Positions 1 to 12,300 of a DNA stretch of 64,000 nt are shown in pieces. Origin of the DNA: Tiliqua scincoides (Eukaryota > Chordata > Lepidosauria > Squamata > Scincidae); the NCBI RefSeq assembly GCF_035046505.1, contig NC_089823.1, forward strand, positions 1,232,767 to 1,296,766, read 5' to 3'. A program made the position numbers and the translations under genes. Numbering within the stretch: position 1 is the stretch's first letter; the number at the start of each line of letters is the position of its first letter. Below the pieces are notes generated by a model. That model saw only the letters and a program-made list of their open reading frames with translations. It made no database searches and was not told where the DNA came from.

Positions 1-3000
1 GGACAGGCCACTGGAGAGGGAGGAACAGCGGCTGAGTAATGAGGCCCTGGGCGCCTCCTCTCCTTGGCTTGCATCAACTTGTAATGCCACTTTTGGGCTC
101 AGGGGCCTCCAGTAACTTTTGCTGAACTCGGAGCCTCCTACAGCCGCCAGCACTGTGAAAAGCTAGAATTCCACTGCAGAAATGCTGCAATCCCGACAGG
201 CCCGTCAGGATCCATGACAGGCCCCACGAGTGAATGACAGCACATATCATGGGCATGATCTCCAGGGGCAGAACAAGACTGGCATCAGCTCCCTGTAAGA
301 CAGGCGCTCTAGTCGTGGCACCAGAGCTTCCCACAAAGGAAGTGAGCTCAGGACTGGGCTATCGTGACCTGTGGCTTGCGCCTTGCTGTGGCCCTTGGCC
401 AAACTACCTGTTCCAGCTGACCAAATTTATGTGTCAAATGCCAAGGGGCAGGTCACACCAGAGGGAGTGGGTTTGCCGGCCTTGTGGTCACTGATGATCC
501 TGTGACACTTGCCCTGTTCAGACAGCACTTGAAGATGTGGGAGGCGGAGCAGGATGAGGGGTGTCCCCCTTCACATGTGACACCTTCCTCAAGAGCTCAC
601 TCAGGGCCCCAGTTGCTAGCCCAGTCCAAGGGGAGACAGCACCTGAAGCCATCGCCACCCCACTGCCTTGGGTGTCAGCAGCAGAGGTGATGTGCAGTCA
701 TGTCCCTTTTGTGGCCTGAAGGTGCATGTGCCCCACTGTCATTTCATCCAAGCTGGGCAAGGAGGGAGGGAGGGCCACACACACACACACCCATTATGTG
801 CTCCAGCACCTGTTGCTCCTGCAAGCTCTCAGGCTGAGCAGAACTTGCTGGGAGCCAAGAGGACCCAGCAGACTCCTGGGTGAAGAAGAAGAGGGTGGGC
901 AGGAATCCATGGGCAGGGGGAGCAGAGGTGCCTCTCCCTCAGGAGGTGGGGGAGGCACAGCAATCCCACTTTGCTCAGCACCAGGACAGGATTGCCACAT
1001 GCCTCTCCCTGCAGTGTTGCAGCCTCAGTTGCTCCTGGTGGTGCTGCTGGTGGACAGGGTGGGTTACCAGCTCCCCAGCGCCTCCTGGTCACACTTGTTG
1101 GATGGGGAAACACCTGTGGAGTGTGGGGGCCTGCAGTCAGTTCCTCATCCCCGCCCACTGCTTGGAATGGCTGCCCTGAGTCAGCCCTGCCAGCTCTGTG
1201 GAGAGAGTCCCCCCCCCCCCATGTATCCAGCTGAACATGCAGGGGTTCTTACAGACCCCAGAAAGAATGTGTAGCGGCCAAGCAGATGCACAAGTGCTCA
1301 CGTCAGATGTGAAAAGCATGCAAGTGATAAAAGCTCCCAAGGTCTGCCTGGCTGCTGGTGCCAGAGTGCAGGAGGCGCTCAGGGGCCAGTCTCAGTCTGA
1401 GCAGACACAAGAAACCAGGAGTCAGAATCCCGTAAGGGCCATCAAGGAGAAGAGAGGGGGCTTGGGGGCCTCCAGCCACATGTGCAAACCCGCACTTCTG
1501 TTCTGCACTGGCTTTCAGTTGGTCCTGCCCATCCTGTGAGGCAGAGAGCGGGCATGGGGCGAGGACTGAGGGCTGAGCCATCTGAGGACAGCCTGGCAGT
1601 TTTGCTTTCTGGCCTTGCCTGGTCCCCGTGCAGAGCCCACGGGCCAAGGGGCCTTGCATGCAGAACTCCACTTAAGAGGATCTCTGGGAGATTTTCCATA
1701 AAGGGGAGTGAGCTGGCCCAGTGGCATCAGAGGCCATTTTCGGCACTCACAGGGGTTTACTGGAAGTGTGCAGCCCACACAGTTGTGCCGGTGAGGGATG
1801 GGCTCAGAGCCAATTCGCCAAGTAGTCTTGTTGGATGCCGGACGCTGGTGCACCAGCTGTGCTGCTGGTGGCAAAGTGCGGTTTGGAGTTCCTTGTCACA
1901 AATCCATGATGCATGAGGGGCACGTGCCTGGAAGGCCAGGCCAGGCCAGGCCAGGCCAGGCCAGGCAGAGTGAGTGGTGTCCAGACACTGCCACAGACCC
2001 AGGCCCAAGTTGTGAGACCTGGAAGGGGCCACAGGACCAGCTAGACCAAGCCCTGCCTGGCTCAGGAGGCAGGACCCCTGCCACACACAGAGACTGGACT
2101 GCAGGAGGCCCTGGCAGCGTTAATTGGCAAGACCAGCAAAGTCAGGCATGAGTGTGGCCTGGAAGGAAGGCGCAGTTGCAAAGAGGCCATCAGCAGTGAG
2201 CTCCCCCCCCCCCCAAAGGCAGCATCTAAGTCATTGAGGAAAGAATGACACTGGCCATGCCGCCATGTCTCCGACTGCAGCAGACTCGAGTACCCAGCAG
2301 GCTGGGGGCCAAGCAACAGTCCACAGGCGCAATCGCAGCTGGGCCCAGGAGGGCCAATGCCAGGGACTGGTGCCCAGATTCAGCCAACAGCTGTGCAATG
2401 GCACAGCCACAGAGTGGTGGTGCTGCTGGAGACACTCACTGGGAGGAGGGTGGAGAACAAGTGGCCACAGCGGTTTGCCTTCATCTTTCCACAACACCAT
2501 CTGACAACTCCTGGTGCAGAGTTGGGAGCTGGAGCATCTGTGAATGGCAAGACGGCCCCCGAAGAAGAACAGACCGCTGCAGCCCCCTGCCATCGCCCCA
2601 CACACCACCCAGGACCCAGCACAAAGGCAGGGGGGAGCAGGCAACAGCGGTGGGTGCAAATCCGCCTCAGCACTGCTTCAGGGCAAAGGAGGGCTCCCTC
2701 CGCTGTCCTGGAACAGGGGGTCAGTGCTTTCCCAGCAGTGCACCACTGGGGGTCCTACAGAGCTCTTGCCACCCTGCATGTCTCATATCTGGTATGAATC
2801 GGCTTGGCACCCTGGCACTCATGCCAGCATCCACACCCATCTCAGGAGCTGGCCATGCGTGCCCTGGAGAAAGTGGAGAAAGGGCACTGGAGGGTGCCCA
2901 TATACAGAGTCTGAGGACATTGTGAAACTTGGGGCCACCATATGCACTGGCAAGGCTTTGAGGTTCCTGACACACACCCCCTATGGGCCCCCGGCCCCTC

Positions 3001-3680
3001 CCCCCCCTCCTGCACTCTGCCTTGCCTTCCCTTTCCCTCCTTTGGTCGCTGCCCCCTTCCAGAACCGAAGGTGTTCCCCCTGCTACTCTCCACGCTCCTC
3101 TCCTTCCTGTGGGTCTGGAAGGAACGGAGGCAGCACACACTGATGGCGGCCACAGGCAGGAAGCGGAGCTGTGGGTGCTCCCTTCCCCCCCCTCGCTCAC
3201 TGGGCTCCTGGGCTGGGTCACATCCCGTAGCCTGGGGGTTGCAGTGGGTCCCAGCTCTTGACTCGCTGAACACCACCAAACTTGGCAAGTTATCAGTTGC
3301 CCAGGATGCTTGCGAAAGAGCTTCTGAAATCAGCAGAGAATGCAGGTGCTGAGCAGAGAGAAGGCAAGAGGCCTTTGGCAACCCCCCCCCAAACAGAAAC
3401 CAGGATGGAACGCAGAAAATTAGACCACAGCGCCACCTGCTGGTGTCATGAAAAAAAGAAATTATGTGCAGAAGCCTGGCAAAAAATGGAAAACAGCCTG
3501 CAATGAATGTACAGCCCTTGGAAAGCTTAATTGACACTGAACAGTCAGTGAAGGGGAGCAGCCCAAATACAGAGCACACCGAGGCAGGGACCAAAGCGGA
3601 AAAACAAAATGGGCTTCCCCAAATGAGAAGAACAATCAGTGATGGTGAAAGCTTTAACTGCCTGACACATGACAAAATAA
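1..3680. other. GC-rich intergenic DNA, no recognisable gene
   Basis: I recognise no exon, RNA gene or intact element here. Many overlapping reading frames exist on both strands, but they are low-complexity, rich in P, S, G, C and W, and resemble no family I know, as expected in GC-rich DNA. Simple repeats include a short CA tract near 775-791, runs of C near 1209 and 2203, and a pentamer array at 1934-1966. Confidence 0.5.
1934..1966. repeat. (GGCCA)n short tandem repeat
   Basis: Six to seven copies of the pentamer GGCCA lie head to tail. No function is inferred. Confidence 0.9.
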
Positions 3681-3981
3681 AACATAAGAACATAAGAAGT
3701 GCTGGATGAGGCCAAAGGCCCATCTAGTCCAGCTTCCTGAATCCCACAGTGGTCCACCAAATGCCCCAGGGAGCACACAAGACAACAGACACAACCTGCC
3801 ATCTGGTGCCCTCCCCTGCATCTGGCAATCGGAGGCAGCCTGCCTCTCAAACCAAGAGCTTGCACAGACCTACTATGACTTGTAACCCAGAATGAACTTT
3901 TCCTACAGAAATTTGTCCAATCCCCTCTAAAGGCATCCAAGCAAGATGCTGTCACCGCTTCCTGTGGCAAAGAGTTCCAGC
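3681..3981 (-). mobile_element. CR1 LINE 3' end, truncated
   Basis: The left edge reads ACATAAGAACATAAGAA, the reverse complement of the TTCTTATG tail that ends the other CR1 copies in this window (for example near 58946). It is followed by the tail-proximal segment (GGCCCATCTAGTCCAGC, CCCAGGGAGCACAC) and the stretch matching the last part of the CR1 reverse transcriptase C-terminus. Only the last 300 bases are present, so it is strongly 5'-truncated. It is more diverged than the copies at 57-59 kb. Confidence 0.85.
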
Positions 3982-4016
3982 TCCCTGCTTTGAAACAAGC
4001 AAGTTAGAGGACAGCG

Positions 4017-4620
4017 TTTGTTTATTTAAACATAACCCAGCATCCTGTTAGACTCCTCCAAGACAGTTTACAAAATATAAAATAAAGCTCATCAAATCAA
4101 AGCACACCAAAGTCATGTGCCAAAATCCCAGCTTCAAATCCAGGCAGCAGCTGCTGCAATTACCACAATCCATTCTCAAGGATTTCAAAGTACTCCAGGA
4201 GCCCTGTGACTTTAGCTTGGTGCCAGCAAGCCAGCCCTGCTCACAGGGGTGAGGCAAACCTTCCCGGAGAAGAAGCTCAACAACCTCAGTGCCCCCACAG
4301 AGGAAGCCCCACCCTGTCCCATCTGGCCACCTGCCCCATGTCCGACTGCCACCTGCCCCAGGAGCAGATGAGCCCCAGCCTCTCTGTAGGCTCTTAAGGT
4401 ATGAGCAGGTTATAATGGGGCACTTGCAGTCCTGAAGGGCACCTGGACCAGCCTGTCTAGGACTCTGAAGGTCACAACTAGCACACTGGATGAGGCCTTG
4501 AAACTGAGTGGGAGCCAATGGAGCTGTGGCCATGGCAGTGTTCCATGCTCCAACACCTGGAGCCAGTTGCTGTCCCAGACGCATTTCAGAGGCAGCCCAC
4601 AAGGCACAGCGCACATGACA
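4017..4620 (-). mobile_element. Decayed L2-clade LINE fragment
   Basis: On the minus strand around 4470-4540 the translation contains LHWLPLSFKASSSVLVVTF, which aligns with [19 protein letters not shown] of the well-preserved L2 copy at 53732-55391. The remainder is too diverged to align by eye, and the outer limits are approximate. Confidence 0.55.
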
Positions 4621-6540
4621 GGATTCCAGGTCTGGTGCTCACTGGGATTGCAATTTAGCGATCAAGCACATGGGAGTTTTTTGTTTCTGTGTTGGTACTG
4701 AGGCACTCAGGACCCACGGCCAGGAGGTCAGTGGGAGCTGCGAAGGGCAGGCAGAGGGCAGCGTCTCCCTCCCTGCTGGAGGTGAAACATAGGGAGGCCT
4801 GAAGAAGGCCAGGCGGGTGTTTGTATAAGTGAAGGTGTACAAGGCTGTCATTGAGCCTGGGATTAAGCTGGAGACAAGGGTCTGGGTCGAAAGCAGGCAG
4901 CAGTGACAGGGCCTGCCCCCTGGGGGTGCCGAGAACCTGGTCCGGCAAAACGGCAAGCACTTGGGACAGCAAAAAGCGGCTCTGAGAACACAAAGAAAAG
5001 TTTTTCCTCTCTAGAAGTCCGAGCAACAACTGGAGGCCCAGAGGGAAGATGGACTCATGCCTGCCTCTGCTCAGTGGAAAACGGACCGTGGGGAGGAGGC
5101 GGCAACAGTGACAACAGCCTGCTAATTGAGCCAGCTGCGTCCAGGCAGGGGGGGAGTGGCCTGCTTGAGGTGGGACTGCCCAGGCCAGAGCTAATCAGGC
5201 CCACAGAGACGTGACCACCGTCCTGCTCATTAAGTCTAATCGCAGCATCGCCGGGAAGGGAGCTGAGGGGAGGAGAGCAGAAAGGAAAACAACAGCGACT
5301 CCAGAGACTGTCTGACTTTGCCAAGTTCTGAGGTCAGGCAAAAGGCAAAAGAAGCCAGCTGGCCAGGCTGAGCTCCGGCTCTTTGCAGGCCAGGCCTCTG
5401 CTTCCCAAATGTTCAGTGGTGATCCTGAGGCAGGACCCCAACCTCCAGCCTGGCACGGCATGTCAAGCTCCCTGGGGAGCAGAAACACTGGACTCTCTCC
5501 ATGCACACGATCCCAACAAAGGATTCTCAGGACACAAACTGACAAGTCCATGCAAGGCGTGGAGCTGCGTCCTTATCACCTTTATCACCTTCTAGTGTTG
5601 CTCTGAGTCACAGCCTTGGTCCGCCCAGCCCAGTGAAGTCTACCTGACTGCAGGAGCTCTCCACAATCCCAGGCAGAGAAAGGCCTTCCCCAGCCCAGCT
5701 GCTTTGGAGCCCTTTTACTGGTGTGACACAGCCTTGTGGGTAGCTGATGTCACAGGAGTGTTCCAGGATTCAGTGGGGGGTGGGCAGTCAACATCACTGG
5801 GGCCCAAGTACTCCAAACGCAAGGAAGCAGGTCCACAGTTGAGATGCCCTTAAGTCTGTTAAGGAGCCTGAATGGAGAAGAGTCATCCCCCCCCCCCCGG
5901 CAGACTCAAGCAGCCTGCTTCATGGGAATGTCCATCAGATCCACGCAAGCCAAACAAGAACCCAGGAGGTGTGTGCTGGTTCCTGTGGTGAGCCCCCCCC
6001 CCCCCATTGACCCTTCAGGGAGCCACCAAATATGTTGAACACACTCCGGGCTCAACCACATCGTTGCACCCGACCCCCAATTACAGGGTCTGGCTCTTTT
6101 GTGCCTCTCTGTCCTTCTTCCAGCCAGCCCCCTCCCTCCTCCCTGAGGCAGGCATGTGCAAGTCCACTGGGCCAGGAGGCAAGGGCAGCTGGTCCTGACC
6201 CCTTCTGCCAGAAAGGGAGGTGAGCCCCCAAAACCAGGGCTGCTTAAGGCAGAGCACTGAGCTGCCCCGGGCCGCTGCTGGCTCTGACATGGGCAGGGTC
6301 AGCCTGTGCTTTGCGGGACTCGCCCCCTCCCAGTCTGGAGGCGGAAACTGCCTCCCTCTGCAGGGGCATTGCGGCTCCTGAGCTGACTGTCTTCCCTCTG
6401 CCTTTGCCTCCAAGGCGTCTTCCTCTTGCCACCCACACCTGGCTTGCTTCGGCTCACTGTCCTTCCCAGGCCCCTCTTGTCACGCTCAGACCTGCTTTTA
6501 CGCAGTTGCAGGTGTTGCTCTCTTTTTCCCTTCCATTGGA
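4621..6540. other. Intergenic DNA, nothing recognised
   Basis: No gene, RNA or clear element is visible. Poly-C runs occur near 5886 and 5993. Confidence 0.4.
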
Positions 6541-7110
6541 CATTTTATCTTTCTTTCTTTGCTCTTATTTATTTATACATAAAACAAGACAAAACAAAAA
6601 CAAAGAGAAATACAGTCCCTTCAAGTACAGCAGCAGTGAAGTCACAAATTGTAATCACTTATATTTCTTATCCATATTTCGAACAGCCACTCTTATCTCT
6701 ACGATTTTCTTCCTCATCTGCCCATGTTAAATCTATGTAAAATATCTCTATCCCTTAGTCTACCTTATTTCCCCCCCCCCACCATGAAGCAGGTTAATAA
6801 ACACTGCTTTTTATTTTAGAAAACATTTTCTATAATTTTCCCCTATTACAGATAAGATTTTCATTCCATATTTGCCAAATAATAACATGAAATTTTCAAT
6901 CTTTACCCAGTACATTTTTTTAAAAGACCTATAAAGAAAAGTTCTTGAAAAACAACATTCATCCTTGAAATATACATTTGATAATTAATTCCACCCTTTT
7001 GGTCACTTAGTTTCTTCTTATTCGCACCCCAGATCATCTGACATTTTATCTTTGATGGACTCTTCTTGCACGTGAAAAGTAGCTTAGCAGGTGACAAGCT
7101 CCACCGTGTG
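6540..7110 (-). mobile_element. AT-rich block, possible L1-type LINE remnant
   Basis: This is an AT-rich island inside GC-rich DNA. Its minus-strand translation near 7000-7100 (SLSPAKLLFTCKKSPSK followed by C and W residues) faintly resembles the C-terminal region of L1 ORF2. There is no poly-A tail or target duplication I can point to. The call is weak; it could equally be an unrelated AT-rich repeat. Confidence 0.25.
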
Positions 7111-8030
7111 ATGTGGCAGCAGAAAAGACAGGTACCTGCACCCTCGCCCCCCTCTTCCTTCAAGGCAGAACCACCCCTGTGCTTGGTCCCTGCACACGCA
7201 TATGCGACTCATGCCCGTCTAGCAGCACAGTGATGCTGCAGTTGTGGCCAACCTGCATTCGATACTTCCAACTCGATACTTCTGTGAGTCTCTCTTTGCT
7301 CATTTCTTACCCAGCCTTTCTGCCAGGTCCAAGTACCCTCCCCTTGTGCCTGGTGGCTGCTCGGGGCTTCTGCTGCCCATGGCGAATGAAAATGGGGGTG
7401 AGCCTGACCAGTGGGCTCCCCACATTGCTTGGATAGCATCCAGCTTCTGTGCTGAGGGAACCCTGAGGATCTTTGTGGGAGTGGGGTGAGGGCGCTCCAG
7501 CATCCCTAAAAGTGGGGTTGCTCATTTCCCCTCCTTGCAGCAGACATTCTTGGTGTTAGAACTGACTAGACCCCCCCCATGGCTGCTCTAGACTTTTCTG
7601 TCCCCATAGGAGCCACCTTGTAGTCCAGTGAGTTGACATTCAGAAGACCCCCAGGGGTCCTGTCTAGGAGTGACCAGAGACCCAAAAGGGAAGTCTGCCG
7701 TGAAACTCTGTCTTGGAGGAGCAGCAACTGGGCTCCCACTCTGCTGTTGCGCAGCTGTCCAGGGTGGCCTGGAACCCTCCAGGGCCAGTCTCACTACTGG
7801 AGGGGTCTTCAAGGTATCACAGCTGTAGCAGCCCCCATGCAGGGAGTGCGGTCAGGGAGGACTCCCATTGAATCCGTGTTGACTGCTTTCCCAGGTGTGA
7901 TTTTTATCCTTGTAATTTATTCCCCTGTTCATCTGGCTTTGAAGAAGTGACAACAACAGAGAAGTTGGGGGTGTCAATGAGGAGGGCACGGGGCTTCAGG
8001 TGAAAAACGGGGAAATGGAGCAAAATTTTG
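7111..8030. other. Intergenic DNA, nothing recognised
   Basis: No coding region, RNA or repeat is supported here. Confidence 0.4.
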
Positions 8031-8720
8031 GCACAGCTTCAGGCCACCTTTGACCAGGTCTTGCGATCATCCTGACAAGAGATCTGGGAATTGTGGTGGA
8101 GACCTCAGTGAACCGATCCCTGGGTTCTGAATGCCGCTTCTCTGCCAGGCATAGTTAGGAGCAGTCTTCCCACTGAGCTGTTCCCAACCGAGCTCCATGC
8201 AGCTTAGAACTGGGTTGAACTGGAAGTCGCCATGACACGATGACCCCATCAGAATGACATACTTTACGACTCCAGCCACTGCACTGCCTCAGTCCTTCCT
8301 TGCTTGGATTGTTGCAAAGTGCTCCATATGGGGCTGTCCTGGAAAAGTACTGTAGCTGTTTAAAAACCCCACTGTGCCTGGTCACTGCCAGGGCTTCACA
8401 TGTGAAACACATGACGAGTTTTGTTTGAACTCCACTGGCTTCCAATTTGTTTCCAAGTGCAATTCAAGGAATTGGCCGTAAGGAAACCTCCTCCCCCTGG
8501 AACTTAATGCCTTAAGGACCACCACCACCCCCCAGTAGGGGCTGCCATTTGAGTAACCAGTCAGAGGAGCTTCCACAGTGTGCTGTGCTCTCCTGCCACT
8601 GTCCCAAAGGCAAACCCTAGTCACTAATCCCCAGTGCTCACATTTGACCACCAGAACACTCTCGAGGCTTCCAGTTTGGCTCCAGGTTCCACCAAAGATC
8701 TTTGCGGAAACCAAACTTAA
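8030..8720 (+). mobile_element. Decayed L2-clade LINE fragment
   Basis: Plus-strand translation near 8290-8345 gives a segment resembling [14 protein letters not shown] of intact L2 copies (here FLAWIVAKCSIWGCPGK), and near 8425-8470 ELHWLPICFQVQFKELA, matching the LHWLPIRF motif. The order and spacing match the L2 ORF2 C-terminal region. Limits are approximate. Confidence 0.5.
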
Positions 8721-9132
8721 GCAAGTGCTGGAGCTTATTTAAATGTTCAACCAGCAAGTGGATCTGGTAGAACAGTTGCCTCTTCTAAGCTCACTTTTCC
8801 TCTCTGTGATCAGGGTGAGTAAAACTCTCCATGCATCCCAGTAAGCCGCTTCCAAAAAGGTTGCTTCTCCTCCTTGGACCACATCGGCATCAGAACCCAC
8901 TTCTGCTCAGGCAGATCATTGGTCCACCTAGCCCAGCACAGCCTCTGCTGTCTGGAAGCCAAATTCTCCAAGGGTACAGGCGGACAGCCTTCACTCCCAG
9001 CCTGGCTGCCCAAAAGCGCTGAAGGTGCAGGTTTGGGGACTGAGAATGGGACCTCCTTCCTGCACTTCCCCTCAGCCTGAGCATCTCTTTATCAAGGGAT
9101 CGGTGGACTTTTGCACCCTGATACTGCTAGAC

Positions 9133-9469
9133 CAGCGTTCCCAAACTTTTTAGCACCTGGACCCATTTTTTAAAACTACACTCTGTTGGGACCCACTTAG
9201 CTTTATCAGACTTTAGGAAAAGAGATCTAGAAAAATATATTTACTACATAATTTATCGATAATAATCACTAGAAAAAGACCCTGAAACATTTATGTCCCT
9301 GTATTTACACAGGCTTGTAAACTGCAGGAGCTGAACTCTTTGCAGGGTGATTAGCAGCTACAATATCTGAATAGCCTCAGGGTTTGAGGCAAAAAGTTCT
9401 CTGATCTTTCCATCACCCTTTGGTGACCCACCAAAAATTAGGTTGCGACCCACCATTTGGGAACCACTG
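9133..9469. mobile_element. hAT non-autonomous element
   Basis: The 337-bp element starts CAGCGTTCCCAAAC and ends with the inverted match TTTGGGAACCACTG. The flanks are TGCTAGAC on the left (9125-9132) and TGCTTGAC on the right (9470-9477), an 8-bp duplication with one mismatch. Terminal CAG..CTG ends and 8-bp duplications are hallmarks of hAT transposons. It has no coding capacity, so it was mobilised in trans. Confidence 0.85.
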
Positions 9470-9477
9470 TGCTTGAC

Positions 9478-10712
9478 ATCCACTTGCCTGCATCCTGTTA
9501 CATCTACCTGCCATTCATAACATTATGTGGGTTGTGTATATTTTGCATTGGAAGGTTTGTTTCCCAATCCAAAACTAACACATGAAGCACCCCTGCAGTC
9601 TGAGGACCTTCACGGTCCCCAGAGACTCACATCCACCACCACGAAGACTCCTGCACAAGCGCACTAGCGAGGCACGGAAGCTACACACAAGCAGCAACAG
9701 CAGACAGGAGTCAACCGTGTGACGCAGTGATGGTCACTTCCACCACTGTGGCAGGGAGGCTGCCCAACTTGCTCACAGCAAACTCTTTGCCCCACAAAGG
9801 CAGAACCACCGGAAGGCAGAACTTCCCAAATTGCAAGTGTCTCTATTCATGCACGTGCCGCACTCAAGGAAAATGGCCGGCCTGCTTGGCTCAGCACTGG
9901 CCAGACTTTGTCTGGAATGCAGCCTTGGGGTCTAAAACCCACTTGCCAGTTGTGGGGAATCATGCAAGGAAACATGACTGGCCTGGAAAAGAGAACAATG
10001 TGATTCTCTTCTCCCCTCCCCCCCTTTGCCTTTTAAATTCCAGCTTTTCCAGGAAGCCTTTAAGCCAGCAGCCCTGGAGCCCATCAGAAATGGTGATGAC
10101 TACAGGTAACTGTATTATTCATTCATTGTTTTGTATGCATGGAAGGCAGGCAGAGCTTCTCTGAAGGTTCTTTGTAGGTGCTGCAATGAACCAAGGGTGG
10201 GAGGCAACTCCAAGCCGGCCACCAAATGTTCACCTGCAGCAGTTTTCCTTCAAGGCACGTGAAAGCAGGTCTGGCTCTGTGGATTGCGTGGCTTGCGTAT
10301 TTGTGGTGGAAAGGATGTCAGATATTCATTTAGAACTAACACAGGATCTGTGCATTGTGTGCCCAGGTAACGGAGCCCACATTCTACATGTCCTGGGGGA
10401 ACTCGACCCTTCAAAAAAGAAGAGAAACCCTCTGGCCCCGCAGCACTGTCCTGGAGAGAAGGCAGGTCACTGTCCAGGTCTTTAGCCTGCCTGCTGGTGG
10501 CCAGAGATTGAATCCAGCCGCGAGACACTTTGACCCTGTGCAAGGCCTTCCTGGAGCAGCCAACAGACCGAACCTTGCACAAGGTGTTCTCTGGATTCCA
10601 CTTGTCAAGCCCACCAGCAGCCTGGGAAAAATGGGTCTCAGTCCTGCACAGGGCTGAGCCCTGCAAATGTGGATGGAGTTGTGTTTCTGGGAATCCTGCC
10701 CTGAGGTTTCCT
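9478..10712. other. Intergenic DNA upstream of the first OR gene
   Basis: No exon is recognised. A non-coding leader exon for the OR gene at 10744 may lie here or further left, but I cannot locate its donor or promoter. Confidence 0.4.
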
Positions 10713-10742
10713 GGCATTTTCTTGTGTCTCACACTTGGGTAG
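10713..10742 (+). promoter_or_regulatory. 3' splice acceptor of OR leader intron
   Basis: A T-rich tract (ATTTTCTTGTGTCTC) is followed by an AG at 10741-10742, one base before the ATG at 10744. Comparable acceptors precede the ATG of the other two OR genes in this window, which supports a spliced 5' UTR. Confidence 0.55.
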
Positions 10743-10743
10743 G

Positions 10744-11736
10744 ATGGCAAGAGGCAGCCCAGATGAACTTGCCAACCTCTCGTATACAGAGTTCCGCCTG
10801 CTTGCCTTCCCTGGCTTCCAGGAATCCCGGAGGCTTTTGGCCATCCCCTTCTTCTTCCTCTTTGTCATGATTGTCACCACAAACTCCCTCCTGATCTACC
10901 TGGTGAAGACAGAGAAAAGCCTCCACTCCCCCATGTACCTACTCATTGCACTGCTCTTTGCAGTCAACATCGGTGGGGCCATCAACATCCTGCCCCGAAT
11001 GCTTCTCAGCTTCCTCCTGGGGGCCACATTCATCTCACTGACCAGCTGCCTCACCCAGATGTTCTTCATCTACGCCATACTCATCTTTGACTGCAATGTT
11101 CTCCTCTTGATGGCTCTGGACAGGTACGTGGCCATCTGCCACCCCCTTCGCTATGCAGACATCATGACCTGGAAGCTCTTGGTGCTGCTGATATTTGTCT
11201 CCCTGCTCCGCAGCGTCGCTTTCGTCACCCCAGTGGTGATCTTGGCTTCCCAGGTGAGCTTTTGCCACTCCGACACCATTGGACATTTCGCTTGTGAGCA
11301 CATGGCCCTGATGAGGCTTTCATGTGGCGACATCTCGAGGAACAAGATTGTAGGGATGGTACTGAGATCCGTAACCATCGCATTTGATATCAGCTTCCTC
11401 CTGGCTTCCTACAGTCAGATCTTCCACGCAGCACTCAAGATTGCGTCTGGCAGTGCCCAAAACAAGGCCTTCCATACCTGTGGAACTCACCTGATCGTCA
11501 TCATCATTGCGTATTCTACCACTCTGTCGTCTTCCATTGTATTCCGCGTGGCCAAGACAGCTTCAGAAGACGTCCACAACCTGATTAGTGCCATATACCT
11601 GCTGTTCCCATGGGCCATTAATCCTGTCATCTATGGAGTCAGAACCAAAGAGATCAGAGACAATCTCATCAAGTTCTTCCAGAGGAGAAGCTCAGTCCTG
11701 GGTCACGTGACAGCAGCCTCCCTGAGCAAGAGGTGA
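10744..11736 (+). CDS. Class I olfactory receptor, intact
   Basis: A 330-residue seven-transmembrane odorant receptor of the olfactory receptor family (G-protein-coupled, plasma membrane of olfactory neurons). Visible landmarks: N-glycosylation site NLS at residues 11-13; TM1 about 31-55; SLHSPMYLL before TM2 (59-67); EC1 cysteine C102; MALDRYVAICHPLRY (123-137) at the end of TM3; extra extracellular-loop-2 cysteines (174, 184, 194); KAFHTCGTHL (241-250) at TM6; NPVIY (293-297) in TM7. It is single-exon with no stop, frameshift or missing motif. ATG 10744 is chosen because the same frame upstream offers only a TTG and crosses a splice acceptor. The fish-like (class I) family is clear from its similarity to OR51/52/56 types and from linkage to RRM1. 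The exact subfamily is not assigned. The two OR genes downstream are close paralogues. Confidence 0.93.
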   Translation: MARGSPDELANLSYTEFRLLAFPGFQESRRLLAIPFFFLFVMIVTTNSLLIYLVKTEKSLHSPMYLLIALLFAVNIGGAINILPRMLLSFLLGATFISLTSCLTQMFFIYAILIFDCNVLLLMALDRYVAICHPLRYADIMTWKLLVLLIFVSLLRSVAFVTPVVILASQVSFCHSDTIGHFACEHMALMRLSCGDISRNKIVGMVLRSVTIAFDISFLLASYSQIFHAALKIASGSAQNKAFHTCGTHLIVIIIAYSTTLSSSIVFRVAKTASEDVHNLISAIYLLFPWAINPVIYGVRTKEIRDNLIKFFQRRSSVLGHVTAASLSKR

Positions 11737-12300
11737 CTCGTCAATAGCACATGAAAGGCTGGACTGTCTGCAATGGGATTATGGGGGCTACAGGATCATC
11801 CACACACTCCACTGATGGAGGAGGAATAGTTGGCATATTCTGTGCTACAAATTCAGGGCTTTTTTTCCTAATGGAACGCGGGGGGACGGAGTTCCGGCAC
11901 CTTTTTGCAGGGGCCCCTCCCCTTCGGAGGCATTCGGGGGGGAGCAAAACAGAGGCATTCGCTGGGTGGGTGCTGGGGGGTGCAGGGTGGGCAGGCGCTT
12001 GGCCCCTGCCTGACCACACAATGACCCCCTCCTGCCCCCATCTCCAAGCTCTCACCTGAGCCCAGCCCGCCTCCCCTCCCCCCGCACTCTGCTTCCCAGC
12101 GCAGCTTCCAAGCCAGTGGAGAGCGTGGGGGACACACACCGACACCAATGAGGAGGATGGACAGCCTGCCAGCCAGCCAGCCAGCCAGCCAGGGAGACGG
12201 GCTGCGGCACCCACGGAACACCCAGGTACTGGCTTGGTGGAGGAGGAGGGGAAGGAAGCTGGCTGGTGCAGCCCCTGTGCCAATCTGCAGCACGAGCCTA
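11737..12300. other. GC-rich spacer downstream of OR
   Basis: No gene is seen. The segment from about 11855 (poly-T then ACGGAGTTCCGGCACC) has the look of an interspersed repeat, but it has no second copy in the window to prove it. A (CCAG)n tract lies at 12165-12193. Confidence 0.35.
12165..12193. repeat. (CCAG)n microsatellite
   Basis: About six head-to-tail copies of CCAG. Confidence 0.9.

Noticed and set aside
1934-1966. Regulatory GGCCA array
   Set aside because: It is a simple short tandem repeat with no neighbouring gene to regulate.
2842-3723. 293-codon minus-strand open frame
   Set aside because: It overlaps the CR1 fragment, has no domain I recognise and shows the composition of GC-rich non-coding DNA.
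10735-10743. Start of the first OR nine bases upstream
   Set aside because: The codon is TTG, not ATG, and it lies on the intron side of the predicted acceptor.
11035-11378. Minus-strand frames opposite the first OR (and similar ones at 23116-23837 and 30233-30805)
   Set aside because: They are antisense shadows of conserved OR codons and recur in all three paralogues for that reason.
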